64,000 bases of DNA, from NCBI RefSeq assembly GCF_032062135.1, contig NC_092861.1, positions 143,545,802 through 143,609,801 on the forward strand. The letters run 5' to 3'. A program made the translations under genes and the position numbers. How positions within the stretch are numbered: the first letter of the stretch is position 1; the number at the start of each line of letters is the position of its first letter. Below, one piece after another: positions 50,287-60,594 of this stretch. The DNA comes from Pyxicephalus adspersus. Lineage: Eukaryota; Chordata; Amphibia; Anura; Pyxicephalidae. The notes below the pieces were generated by a model. That model did no database searches. It was not told the origin of the DNA and saw only the letters and a list, made by a program, of their open reading frames with translations.

Positions 50287-50454
50287 GGGCCTGATTTATT
50301 AAAGCTCTTCAAGGCTAGAGAAGATACACTTTCATCAACCTGGGTGATCTGATAAACCTGAAATGGATCTGGTCCAGGATTGAAAACATTTGCTATTAAA
50401 TTAAATCTATTCCAGGTTTGCTGGATCACCCCGGTTCACTGATGAAAGTGTATC
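50287..50454. mobile_element. palindromic hairpin element, right end truncated
   Basis: The left arm is complete (gggcctgatttattaaagct). The right arm breaks off after actgatgaaagtgtatc, directly before the start of an AC-rich repeat, suggesting that repeat inserted here or that the junction was deleted. Confidence 0.75.
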
Positions 50455-50464
50455 TGCAAAACAG

Positions 50465-51240
50465 GTTTTGGCTATTTTCAACTACCTCCCAACCAATAAA
50501 CAATTAAAAAAATATCATAATTTTGGTTAAATGGCACAAAATTTTTTTATTACAACAATCGTATCAAAATACTGTTTTCATAAATACCATAACAAGTTGT
50601 TAACAAAATACCACTAATATAAATATAACTTAACAGTAAATAACAATACCTAGCAATTATTTAACATTAATATCACAATCTCCAACTCAGACTCCCAAAT
50701 TAGCCGTACTGGTTGCCGGTCCTCGAAGGCACCCCAATCACACATGTAGTCTGCTTCCACCTGATATCAATTGCTCCCAGCTGCCCATTCTTCCAGCATG
50801 GGAACAATGTAACCCCTCCTTTAACACAGACCACCACCATATTTTATCCAACCAAAACTTTCCAAAACCATGGAGACTCCACACTAAAGATGGGTCCCCA
50901 ACTCCATTGTAATTATGTACTAATGAACACTTCCTCTTGAGGACCTCAACCGCTCGACCCTACTTCACAATTCCATCAGACCTGTAAATATATCAAAATA
51001 CTTCTCCAATAAAGGGGCAGGTGGGACACTTTCTCCTGCACCCTGTCTAATTTAATTGCCTCGCCACTACCTCTTCCTGACCTTTTAACACCTTAACCCT
51101 TCCTTCCCCTCCGCCCCCTAAACCCAACCCCCTCTAGCTTCTGAAACAACTTGTTAACCCTATCCTGTCTTCTCCATGTCTGTCCATTCTTCTACTATGC
51201 TCCCTTAACTTGCTCACTTCAGGCCTTACTTTTTGCTCTG
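50465..51240. repeat. AC-rich interspersed repeat, copy 3
   Basis: It contains ttaaatggcacaaaattttt, tttattacaacaatcgtatc, ggttgccggtcctcgaaggc, ccatggagactccacactaa, cttgaggacctcaaccgctc and ttcccctccgccccct. Its left edge coincides with the broken arm of a palindromic element at 50,454. Confidence 0.65.
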
Positions 51241-51344
51241 TCATAACTTCAGTCATGAGAACTACAGCACAATTGACTTGTTCCTTGGGCTGGATTTCCC
51301 TCTTGTGCTAAGCAAGAAATCCAACTACCCTCCTTGAGATACAT

Positions 51345-51520
51345 AAACGTAAAGCAGAACTAAACCCCTTTAATGCTCATCTGTCCCAGTTCCTTCATAG
51401 GAGCCGGCATCTTCTTTCTATTTCTTTTCATAGTTTTGATCTTTGGCCATCTTTAATGACCAGACTGGGTTGCCTTAATGCCTGGGTAGGTGGACAGTTC
51501 CAGGGGTCAGCAGGGAAAGC
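51345..51520. repeat. 'gccatcttgattgg' repeat, short copy
   Basis: It contains gtaaagcagaactaaacccc, ggccatctttaatgaccag and tggacagttccaggggtc. It lies immediately after an AC-rich repeat. Confidence 0.55.
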
Positions 51521-51839
51521 CAGAATGTGTTTAAAAATTGGCAAGAAGGTGCCTAAAGGTAAACATTTAGGTAACAACAAAAATTATCTTCAAATCAAAT
51601 TGATATGAAAGACGTCACTTATGGCTCAGGAGGTTTTCCCCTTCAAACTTCAAAATACAGCCTGAGAAAACCCATTCCCCAAGTAATTTGTCAACTTTCC
51701 TCTGCAAAAAAATAAAAGCAAGAGGAAACTCACAAAAAATATATATAAATTGCAGCTGCCATATGGGGCTACCAACGTCTCACCAACCAATTTAAGATGC
51801 AGCATATTGAGATGACCATATGTTACCCTGCTGCTGAAT

Positions 51840-52230
51840 GGCTGAGTGATTCATGCCCGTCACATTCTAGTATATCAATTAAAGCTCCTTGAAGTCTGCA
51901 TGATTTGTGTCTCTGTTATTAAACCCTGCTAATTCATCCCACTTACACATCCATAATAAATCTCGCCGAGTGCCGCGTGATTCATGGCAATCTGGGAGCA
52001 TGCTACAGCAAATTCTTCTCCTTGTAATTAACAGTAAATTGTTTTACTGCCTCGCAATGAATTTTTCAGTTATATTGCAAATGAACTCCTAAATGCACGC
52101 TTATTTCCCAAGAACTGACTTATATCATTAGGTAATTAAAAAGTATTGCTTTGAACCAAAAGCTTTTAATCAAGAGAAATACAATGTAACCATGCATTAA
52201 AGAGCGGGGAATTGCAACACCATATTTACA
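51840..52230. promoter_or_regulatory. candidate enhancer block
   Basis: Repeat-free sequence with tatcaattaaagc, ccttgtaattaacag, aggtaattaaaaag and ttttaatcaagag, plus CpG-containing complex stretches (tctcgccgagtgccgcgtga). It sits about 300 bases from the stronger CTCF-like motif. Confidence 0.4.
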
Positions 52231-52544
52231 AGTTGTTCCAGTTACCTTACAAAAGATAAAAAAGGAAAAAACAAAAAAATATGCTGGAGCAGAGCAGTTT
52301 TCGAGTGACTGCTCCTGATGGACAATTTATACTTTTATAATGATGGGTAAATTTGTTTCTGGCTATGGTCTTTAAAAGAGATCTGAAGTCGCAGTCTTCA
52401 CATTATGAATTAATAAAGAACAACAAGCACACAATCATATGTGAGTAATAGAGTTTTAAAAATGTGTTCTTTTTTTGAAAAAATGTTGGTTTATGTAGTC
52501 AATTTGTGCAGAGGCTGCTGGTGGTTTTCACTATTACTGTCTGA

Positions 52545-52561
52545 ACACTAGAGGGCAGCAG
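52545..52561 (+). promoter_or_regulatory. CTCF-like motif
   Basis: The sequence acactagagggcagcag matches the CTCF core CCA(C/G)(C/T)AG(A/G)(G/T)GGC(A/G)(G/C) at nearly all positions. It lies in a repeat-free part of the 19-kb intron, next to a candidate enhancer block. Occupancy cannot be judged from sequence. Confidence 0.55.
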
Positions 52562-53669
52562 AGTGACTGCAAAGTCAGCTTCCTGCCTATTGGAAAACCA
52601 TATGCCACATAATTCCTTGCATATATTAGGAATAATAAACAGTAACCAGCATGCAATCTAAGTGTGGTTTGCATTTTGTATCATGGATTAGGTCGTTACA
52701 CATGTAGTCTCAGCTTTCTACGGCACAAGGGGTCAACAAAAAAAGGACAATCTGAATGGAGCATGGATTGTAGCCACATGCATTAGGATATGCCTATAAC
52801 AACTTATGTGGTAGAGGAATTGGAGTCCTGGAAATAAAAAAAATCATTTTTAAATAGACCATTTTGTGCTTTAAAGCTTTTTCAGAAGGTCTCTCAGCTG
52901 CAATGCAGACACACTTGGTATTTGTTAGATTATTTTCTGTAAAATTGTAATGTGTTTTAAACTTTTGTACTCTGTTTACAATTTTTTCCTCAAATAAAAT
53001 ATTTATTAAAACATAAATAAATTGAAACATCACACCACTTTCACACAATTGAAAAAATGTGTGAATCCTGCCTAAAAACCTTTAGATTTGTAATTTAAAG
53101 TGTAAAAATTGCAAAAAATAAAATACTTTTTTAATTTAAACTATGTTTTCAATTTTAATGCAAATTGACTTTTTACTTTTTTGGAAAGGAATTTAAACTC
53201 CACAGAAGATCAAATCAAAGTTTTTATTTTTGTATTTTATTGGGGGTGAGATAGACTCCAAACGAATCAGTCCCATACGACCCACTAAGTTTTGTTTGAG
53301 ATGCCCAGTTAGTCCATAAAATCCTTCAAATTTGAGATTTGAAATGGTAAAATACAAGTAAATATAGAAGGCGATGTAAATAATTAGGGTTACCAACAAC
53401 TAAAAATTTAAATTTAGAGTTAAAATAAAATAATCAGGGTTAACTATAAATGTTAACTTGGATGGAAATAGGAGCAGATGAATGCTGACCACTGCATACC
53501 CTAAAACCAAGATCACAGCTAAATTTTACATTGCCAACCACAAATGGGAAATGATGTTTACCTTTCCAACCACCTGCAGTTTGCACACTATTAATGAGAT
53601 ACACAATGAGCAATGTTCCTTTTTTTGGGTTTTTGTTATTGGTTCCATCCTTAACAACCACTAGCCAAT

Positions 53670-53990
53670 GCTGCCCACCAGAACTAAACCCTGTGATGCT
53701 CATCTTTCCCTGTTCAATCGAAGGGTGCACCATCTTTCTTCTTTTCCTGGAGACAATCTTTGGCCATCTTGATTGGCGAGTTAAGATGATATAAGTGCCC
53801 CGGGAAACTGGGATTGCCAGGTATACTGGCTACCAGAGCTGGGGCTACACATGAGCAGTTCAGCTTTTTGCCAGATACCCAGAACAATCAGGCAAGTTGG
53901 GGGGATTACAACAGAAGGGACATTGTCTGTTCCTTTCTGCAATAATGACCTGCGTGATCGTGAATTCTAAAAAATGAAACATTAGTTCTG
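53670..53990. repeat. 'gccatcttgattgg' repeat, copy
   Basis: It contains agaactaaaccctgtgatgc, ttggccatcttgattggcg, tctgcaataatgacctg and ttagttctgcttg, so both ends carry the 'tttagttctgcttta' word in inverted orientation. Confidence 0.65.
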
Positions 53991-55388
53991 CTTGAACACA
54001 GGGCTCGCAGAGTATATTCCCCTGGCCAACTAAGCAGGAATATTTGCTAATACTGAAACAAACATACCTGGGCTGACTTGCCCATCGCTACCTATACTTT
54101 CTGTCCACATATCTATAAAGCAGAGAATAATGAGCAAATCCTCCAATGGGGATAGCAATGGTTATAAACCTTTTCAAATCCTATTCTAGAAAAAAAACTA
54201 AAAAAACAAGCTTTGAATAGGTGGCCTATTATGTAATAAAACCCTCAGGCAGCTTTTCTAATTCAATGCATTTGTTACACATCTAATAGCTAAGATCTCA
54301 TGTGTTTGTGTGGGTTAAAATATATTTTTCCTGTTATTCATTAGGCTTGTTAGACTTTACATTAAAATGCTTATTTGATCATTATTAGTGTTAGATTTTT
54401 CAATATATACATTTAATAAATCTTTGCCGTCAGTGCAATTTACAAAACGTATTCCAAGGCATTGAAAATCTGAAGACAGCTCTGAGTAACCTAATGGGAC
54501 ATAACACACAGCAACATACTGTACGTAGGCAGCAAAAACAATCAGCGTGACATCCCATGCACAATCTGACAAAGATGCACAATTTACTTAGCATCAAGTT
54601 GGGATTCCGAATCTACATCACTTTGTAGGTTCCAAGACAGACAAGACAGCCCATCAGCATCATTACCCCACAAGACCCAGAGGCAAGTCTAAGTCAACGA
54701 ACACAGCTGCCTTAGGAATCTGCCAGAGAGCCAGATGCTGGAAAACATATACCGTACTCCTCAGATTAGCATCTGTGTTCTTAATTGCCATAGAAAAGCA
54801 ACACACAGGCAGAGAACAGGACATACGCGCAAGAAAAATGCAACGCTAGCGACTTCTTTGAGAAAGAGCGTGATCAAAGCAAAAAGTAAAACGCATATTG
54901 CAAGCTGTTGGGAATCTGTGATGCTTTCTCAATTGACTAATATTTAAAGTACAAGCTTGCTAAGACTTGTAGAGTATTTCTGCTTATCTTCTGTAGAGAC
55001 TGGGACTAGCCATGCCAATGGACTTGCTGTATGTGGCAGTATCTCTTATCTGTATAAATAATGTATAACAATAATAATAATATCAATCTGAGTACTATAA
55101 TCACAGCATCATTATTGCTGGTAAAATAATAATTGCTGAGTTCTTCCAGCATTCCTTTATATGTGCAGCAAAGTCCGCTCATCTTGTAGGCCCCCACCTG
55201 CCATAAACCAACACAAAAAAAAATACCAATAGGAGAAAAATTTAACCCCAGATTCAACAAATTTGACCAGTCAATGATAATTTTTTTTTTAACTGTACTT
55301 TTTTACATGGGAGCGGTCTACAAGTAGGATTGTTGAGAGGTCAATTTGAAAGCTGAATTAAGGGTAAGACTCTTGCTATTGCAGGTGG

Positions 55389-55492
55389 TTATTATTATTA
55401 TTACTTAGTATTTGTATAGCACCCACATATTATGCAGCGCTTTACAAAGTCCATAGTCATGTCAATAACTGTCCCTCAGAGGGGCTCCCTTC
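55389..55492 (-). mobile_element. V-SINE-like retroposon, 3' end, reverse
   Basis: It begins with a ttattattattatt tail and reads gtatttgtatagcacccaca, tgcagcgctttacaaagtcc and atagtcatgtcaataactgt, the reverse complement of the 3' part of the plus-strand copies. Confidence 0.7.
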
Positions 55493-55505
55493 CTGACTTT
55501 AGAGG

Positions 55506-55992
55506 TTAAAGTGTACCTTAACTCAGAATTTTCACGTTACATAAATGGGTAGACAACTCTTTTTTTGTTAAAAAAAAAACAATAAAAAGAGAATTTTTTT
55601 TACTTAATTTTTAATTCTCAATAGCCTAGGGAGAGCCTCCTGGGATACCTACGTCACATATCCCAGGAGGCTCTTGGCTGCTCCTTCTGCGCATGCCTGA
55701 ACATTTCGGGCTTTCGTCAAAAGGGAAAAACATTGCTGATCTCAAGCGAGATTGGCAATTATTTTCTCCAAACTACGTCATCCAATCTTGTGCCTGCGTC
55801 AGGTGACGTAGTAAGAAGAACCTAGAAGAACAGAGAGAAGATGGTGGTGCTTGGCGCGCCCGCCCAAAGTTAGACTGGGAACACGCGGGACCCGATAGAA
55901 GAAACCTCTCATCCGATTGACTGCTTTGCGGGATTGAAGGTAAGCCTAATTTTTTTTGTTTTGGATAGGTTTGGGTTTACTTCCTCTTTAAG
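55506..55992 (+). repeat. promoter-like GC-rich interspersed repeat, full copy
   Basis: It runs in order through accttaactcagaatt, ctcctgggatacctacgtca, tgctccttctgcgcatgcct (an NRF1-like core), gtgcctgcgtcaggtgacgt, gagaagatggtggtgcttgg, cgcgggacccgat, and ggattgaaggtaagcc. It is closely related to the 44.6-kb copy. Confidence 0.85.
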
Positions 55993-56694
55993 TGCTTGTA
56001 TTGTCTAAGGGTAGGAAACTTACCTTGTTCATAACTCCTGCAGCAAGCAGCACCCTCCTGCCTAGCACTCCAGATAGTGGAGAGGGCCTTGGACTCATCC
56101 TGTGTACTAGTGGGTTATTAGGTCTGCATTGAAGAGGATGATAACAGTGGCCAGACTGATGGTGCAGTGAATCTTATGAAGAGGATTCGGAGAGGGCGAG
56201 TGGTGGTGGCGGTCTAAAGAAGAGTAGTAGAGTGTCGGATTCTATAGGTGCAAAGAGTAGGGTAAGTTCTACTCTTAACCTGTCTAACCTAATACTCAAC
56301 CCTTGCAATAAAGAGGGGGACCCAATGAAAGCAAAAATAGTTTTACATGGAATTAGGTTTTAAGAAAAGCTATACTGTTAAAAAAAATTATAAAGACAGT
56401 GAAGTTTTTAGGAAACACAGCTTTCTCCAGGTTTACATAAAAATATATATTTGTTAGGAATATGACATTTCAGAATTGGTTTTGTAATAATTTTGTATTA
56501 ATATTATACATTTTTTTACATTGTATATAATAAATATATTTATTAGGAAAGTTTCTCTAAAATATATCACCTAGATAATGATTTCCGACCAACTCAATAA
56601 TCTTTAATAATTGGGTGTCATAATGTTGTGTGCTAACACCAGCATGTTCTATCCTCTCTCTTGATTTGTAATATAGTATATAAAGCTCACTCAC

Positions 56695-56839
56695 CTGCTG
56701 CCAAAGTCCTCCCAAGTCCGGGGTCACTGGTCACGCAGCCCACCTTATTACACACAGTGACAGTGTAGGCGTATTCTACATAAGGCTCCAACCCTGACAC
56801 TTCATAAAAACATTCATCACTCTCAGCAACATAGATTAC
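56695..56839 (-). CDS. USH2A: usherin exon e20: second half of an FN3 repeat
   Basis: This 145-bp exon goes from phase 0 to phase 1. The acceptor is ttttctacag and the donor is GCAG|gtgagt, a strong consensus. The 48 codons supply strands C'-E-F-G: YEVSGLEPYVEYAYTVTVCN is a textbook FN3 E-F motif, followed by KVGCVTSDPG and the strand G tail GRTLAA. Two cysteines flank the F-G turn (VCNKVGC). Usherin FN3 repeats often have such a CN..GC pair, and the same pattern occurs in e17 (ACNSEGC). The exon is too short to appear as a long open frame and was found by reading the splice sites and the frame left by e19. Confidence 0.93.
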
Positions 56840-58241
56840 CTGTAGAAAATCAAATATGTATACTTCAAGTTACCTGATATGCCAATATGCATAGTGGAAC
56901 ATTTAACTCAAGCTTAACATTGGCCATTCAGGGCAAAGTGACAAATTATCTCTGAGAAGAATCAACCCCTACTCTCTAATACTTTAATTTGCTCTGTGCC
57001 CCTGCAACTTCATTCAGCCGTTGAAGCCCTTAGAAATGTCCATGTACAGAGAAGCATGTGAACATCTTCCACAACCCACAAACTTTTTGTATGTAGTAAC
57101 AGTGTGCATTGGAAATATAAGGTGAAGGCCATCATGAAGAGGCTAATGTGCCCCAGACAGTTTTTAGAGTCACTAAAGTGTTTCACGGAGACTGTGTTGT
57201 GCAGTTGGGAGTGGTTGTGGTGCACTGCAGAGAATTATGGGCCGTCTTTTGTCCTCCAGGAACAACTGCAAATATACCACAACTGTATGTTTAAACTCAT
57301 TCAAACACTGCTTACTTGGGTTGAAATACATTTGAATTCAGGTTTACGGAATTGGCTGGTCACTTAAGGGCAATCAGAAGCTACATTTTGGGTCCAACCA
57401 AACCACTGCCACACACATTCAACTGCATGCACAAAGTGATACCCAATTGCTCCCATTTAACCATTTTAGCATGTGGCAAATTACTGTGGTTTACCACACA
57501 TCTAAATTAGCCTTAGAGTTAAACATACAGGGAAAACCAGTATTAGAGTTAATGTTATAGTTGGGTTTACAAGCAGGACTAGTGTTACCAATGAAGATTA
57601 ATGAAAGGTTAGCATCAGGGTTAGTATTAAGGGGAGGTTGATGTTAAAGATAGGTTATTATGAGAAATAAAGAGAAGGTTATTATGGTTTTTGAGTTAAA
57701 AGCGTTTTCTTCAAACCCTATCAGCTGTGCCTGACTGTTGTATGTGTTTTTTGGAAAGCCTAATACATTCTTTTTTATGGCACACACAGACCTTTAGCTG
57801 TAAAAACATATCTTCTCTTTACTCCCTGATCCAGCACCACTTTCACCATTTCTTTCTGACAAGACACACACATTTTACCATATATATCCGTATGAAATGT
57901 CTACCTTAATTCTGTTTAATCTTCTAGATGATAATCATTGATGAACTCAGTTATCAAATATATTTTTTATTAATTATATAAATTATCTATTTTTATTTGG
58001 AGGGGTAGTATGCTACTAATGCAATGTATGTACTTGCCTATATTGTCATATAAATAATTTGCTTGGGTGAGACAGGAAAAATTAATAATAATTGTAATAA
58101 TAATGCTAATAAAAATATAAGGGGACAGTGAATATTCGCTTTACCATCAACCTAAGCTGTAATCTTGCTCAATGGGTTTGGATCGACCTACTTGTTTTCT
58201 AGAGTGTAGAATTTCGCTATATAACCTGAACTTGATCATAC
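56840..58241 (-). other. usherin intron e19-e20 (1.4 kb)
   Basis: I see nothing recognisable beyond short AT-rich tracts near 57,950-58,110. Confidence 0.7.
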
Positions 58242-58414
58242 CTCAGATGGAGCTCTTCCATCACCCAAAGCATCTACCAGGTTCTTGGACTGAAGGTTAA
58301 TTGTATAGCCAGTTATTTTCCCTCTAGTTGTATCATTTGAAGGTTTCTCCCACGATATATTTAGAGTGTGTGATGACAGGGGAAACACAATAGGGGGTGC
58401 CATGAAAATAGGTT
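58242..58414 (-). CDS. USH2A: usherin exon e19: first half of an FN3 repeat
   Basis: This 173-bp exon goes from phase 1 to phase 0. The acceptor is gttttcacag and the donor is GAG|gtatga. It encodes the A, B and C strands of an FN3 repeat: the proline-rich start EPIFMAPPIVFPLS, the strand B signature TLNISWEKP and the strand C segment ITGYTINLQS. It carries NIS and NDT sequons. The exon stops in the C'-E loop (GDGRAPSE) and the repeat is completed by e20. This is one of the few exons that breaks the phase 1 to phase 1 pattern, so e19 and e20 behave as a paired unit. Confidence 0.94.
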
Positions 58415-58620
58415 CTGTGAAAACAATGCTTCTGTTAGTGTAAAAAATTTTTTTGTATCGAAACCAACAAATATTGTAAGACTGTCCATGAAATAAACTC
58501 AAAAGATAAACCAATTAACATGGCAAGACATTCATGTAGTTAGCGGAGTGGTATGCTACCCCAAATGGAACATGCTTCTTCTGTGCTGTTTTACGGTAAT
58601 TTAAGCAGCCCATTGAATGC

Positions 58621-58897
58621 AGTTTTTTCAACCAGGGTTCTGTGGATCTCTAGGGTTCCTCCAGAGGTTGCAGTGAAGAGTTTGTGACTCTCAGGTCAGT
58701 TTAAGTGACACCAATGATTTTTTTGGCTATCTGTAAGGGTGACATTCTTCCCTATAGCCAGCAATTTAAGAGAAATTCTTCCTAATGGCCACATTAATGT
58801 ACTGTGAGCTGTGGATATAGTAATTATAGAAGGGGTTCCCTGAAGACCTGAATGTTATTTTAAGGCTTCTCTTATGTTAAAGAGGTCAAGAAACTGT
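58621..58897 (+). mobile_element. hAT-like repeat, near full copy
   Basis: It contains agttttttcaaccagggttc, tagggttcctccagaggttg, gtgacaccaatgattttttt, gggtgacattcttccctat, gtgagctgtggatatagtaa and agaaggggttccctgaagac. It is the copy with the clearest internal words. Confidence 0.65.
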
Positions 58898-59300
58898 GAC
58901 TTATTGCAATGCACATCAATGGCTGACATTCAGTGTGTGCACTAAGACACCTAAATCTCATAAATAAGTCATAATTGATATTTTATTTGATTATAGAATC
59001 TTTGTATTTATTAAATCTGCCTAGAGTTCAGCTTTAATTATTAACCCAACTTTTATTTTTGAAATAATGGATACAGACAGATTGATGGTGAGGTTTTGGT
59101 GCAGTTACAGCTTCCATTATGCCCCTGAACAACTTTCCTTGGCGACTTTCTGTAGCAGCCCTTAGAGAATGATTGGGGGAAGTAGTGAATGATTCATTAT
59201 CACAGATTGCCACCTCCTATAAACTATGTAAATATTGATTCATATAGAATCAACACATCATTTTGGGTAGCCCAATGGCTGGCTTTGGTTGGCAAAGTGC

Positions 59301-59904
59301 TGTCACGGATCTGCCACAAGTGTGGGGAAGTGGACCCTCTGTGCAATCTGCACATTTGGCGGAGGTATGAGCTAAGATGCAGAGTCTAAGGAACTGCCCA
59401 CCGTTCACCAGAGCACCCCACAAGGAGTGATGGACTTTGCTGCGGACGGCGCCCAGGTTGCAGCCCTCAGACACACCCGTGCAGATAGCAGCTGACTGCA
59501 GATAGAACCAAAGCGTAGAACCAAATCACTAGACAATCTCCAAAACCAGAACAGGACCAGGTCAGGGCAGGCTGTGAACAATCAAAGTCAGAACAAGCCA
59601 GAGTCAGAACCAGGGAATCAGCACTCAGAAATAGACACAAGCTGGAGCCTCAGGTAAACACACCTATTGCAAAGGCAAGGAGTGTCAGTCTGAACACGGC
59701 TTATATAGTGAAGCTAACAGGCAGGCTGGGTGGGGACTTGATTAGCAGGTGCAGATAATTCAGCTGGAAACGTTTGGCAACGCCTCTAACTCCAGAGCCT
59801 GGACAGAGCAGCTAGAAGCAAGGTAAGGGAACCAACTGCTGCTGATCTGACATATGTCTGGTGAACAACAAGTACCAGATCAGCTGTGCTGCTGTTTTGT
59901 GACA
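59301..59904. mobile_element. solo LTR with 5-bp target duplication
   Basis: This 604-bp segment begins TGTCAC and ends GTGACA (perfect 6-bp terminal inverted repeat with TG...CA ends). It is flanked on both sides by the same five bases, agtgc (59,296-59,300 and 59,905-59,909). Inside are a TATA-like ggcttatatagtga near 59,700 and a stretch of repeated cagaa/cagg words typical of Gypsy-type LTRs in fish and frogs. No internal gag or pol sequence remains, as expected after recombination between two LTRs. Confidence 0.8.
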
Positions 59905-60069
59905 AGTGCTAGCTATTTGGAGCCGCAAGGTAACACTTATCCCCACTGCTAGTCTTATCATAGTTACCCTTCCAAATGGTTGTGTTTTTACCACCTTAAA
60001 ACTGAAAATATATGCACACAACCACTAATGCTCAAAACATTTTAAAAAAATCCACAAAAAAACTCTTAC

Positions 60070-60324
60070 CAGATTCTTCTGTTTTAAATGTTACCCACTC
60101 AGAAGCAACACTACCAGCCATGTTAGAGGTCACAAGGCAGATCTCGTATTCTGTGTTTGGTTCCAGGTTAGTGATTACAGCACTGGTGACTGGCGGTTGC
60201 AAGGCATTCTCATTTTCAGATTCCACCAGTGGTTGAGGGTTCAGCCACCCGCTGGCATGAAAGACACGCCTCTCCACAGTCTGGTGTACTCGTCTCATAT
60301 ATAACTCATGCCTGATGATGACTC
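60070..60324 (-). CDS. USH2A: usherin exon e18: remainder of an FN3 repeat
   Basis: This 255-bp exon (85 codons) is phase 1 to phase 1. The acceptor is ttttccatag and the donor is TCTG|gtaaga. It completes the FN3 repeat begun at the end of e17. The junction codon reads Asn-Gly-Val, and strand C follows with VIIRHELYMRR. The E-F region is VITNLEPNTEYEICLVTSN, with the usual L-P-T-Y spacing, and strand G ends in WVTFKTEES. A long C-C' loop (HASGWLNPQPLVESENENA) makes the repeat somewhat larger than a typical 90-residue FN3. As I recall it, the human exon is slightly longer (about 270 bp), so the loop probably varies in length. No cysteine pattern or motif suggests another function. Confidence 0.95.
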
Positions 60325-60594
60325 CTATGGAAAATGTAGGGATTAAATTAGTTACACCAAAGAAACATAGCATATTCAAGAGTTTACACAATTTGAGGTG
60401 TTAAAACTGAAACTCCAGCTTTGTAGAGAGAAAAAAATCATGTCCAGATCACCTATTTACATTGCATGGCCTGTACTGCACTAAACATTGCTACCAGCAT
60501 CCTTCTGTATATGCATGGGCTGCAAAGTGTGAATAATATATTACATATAAATAATTTGCTATAACAAATATACACATTTTAGATGATTCCAACC

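Larger units (their letters stand above)
37624..56694 (-). other. usherin intron e20-e21 (19.1 kb)
   Basis: This is the largest intron. It holds V-SINE-like elements, two promoter-like repeats, an AC-rich repeat, palindromic element copies, TA and TTA tracts (very AT-rich at about 41,400-43,300), a large hairpin near 49,300, and repeat-poor blocks at about 39,520-39,780, 46,240-46,860, 51,840-52,600 and 54,580-54,960. The phases of e20 and e21 match, so no exon needs to be missing. Confidence 0.75.
58415..60069 (-). other. usherin intron e18-e19 (1.7 kb)
   Basis: Its centre is occupied by a hAT-like repeat (58,621-58,897) and a solo LTR (59,301-59,904). Confidence 0.75.

Noticed and set aside
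37624..56694. A missed exon in the 19-kb intron
   Set aside because: e20 and e21 join in phase and the FN3 linker (GRTLAA then APEILHAP) reads normally, so none is required; a small in-frame alternative exon cannot be excluded.
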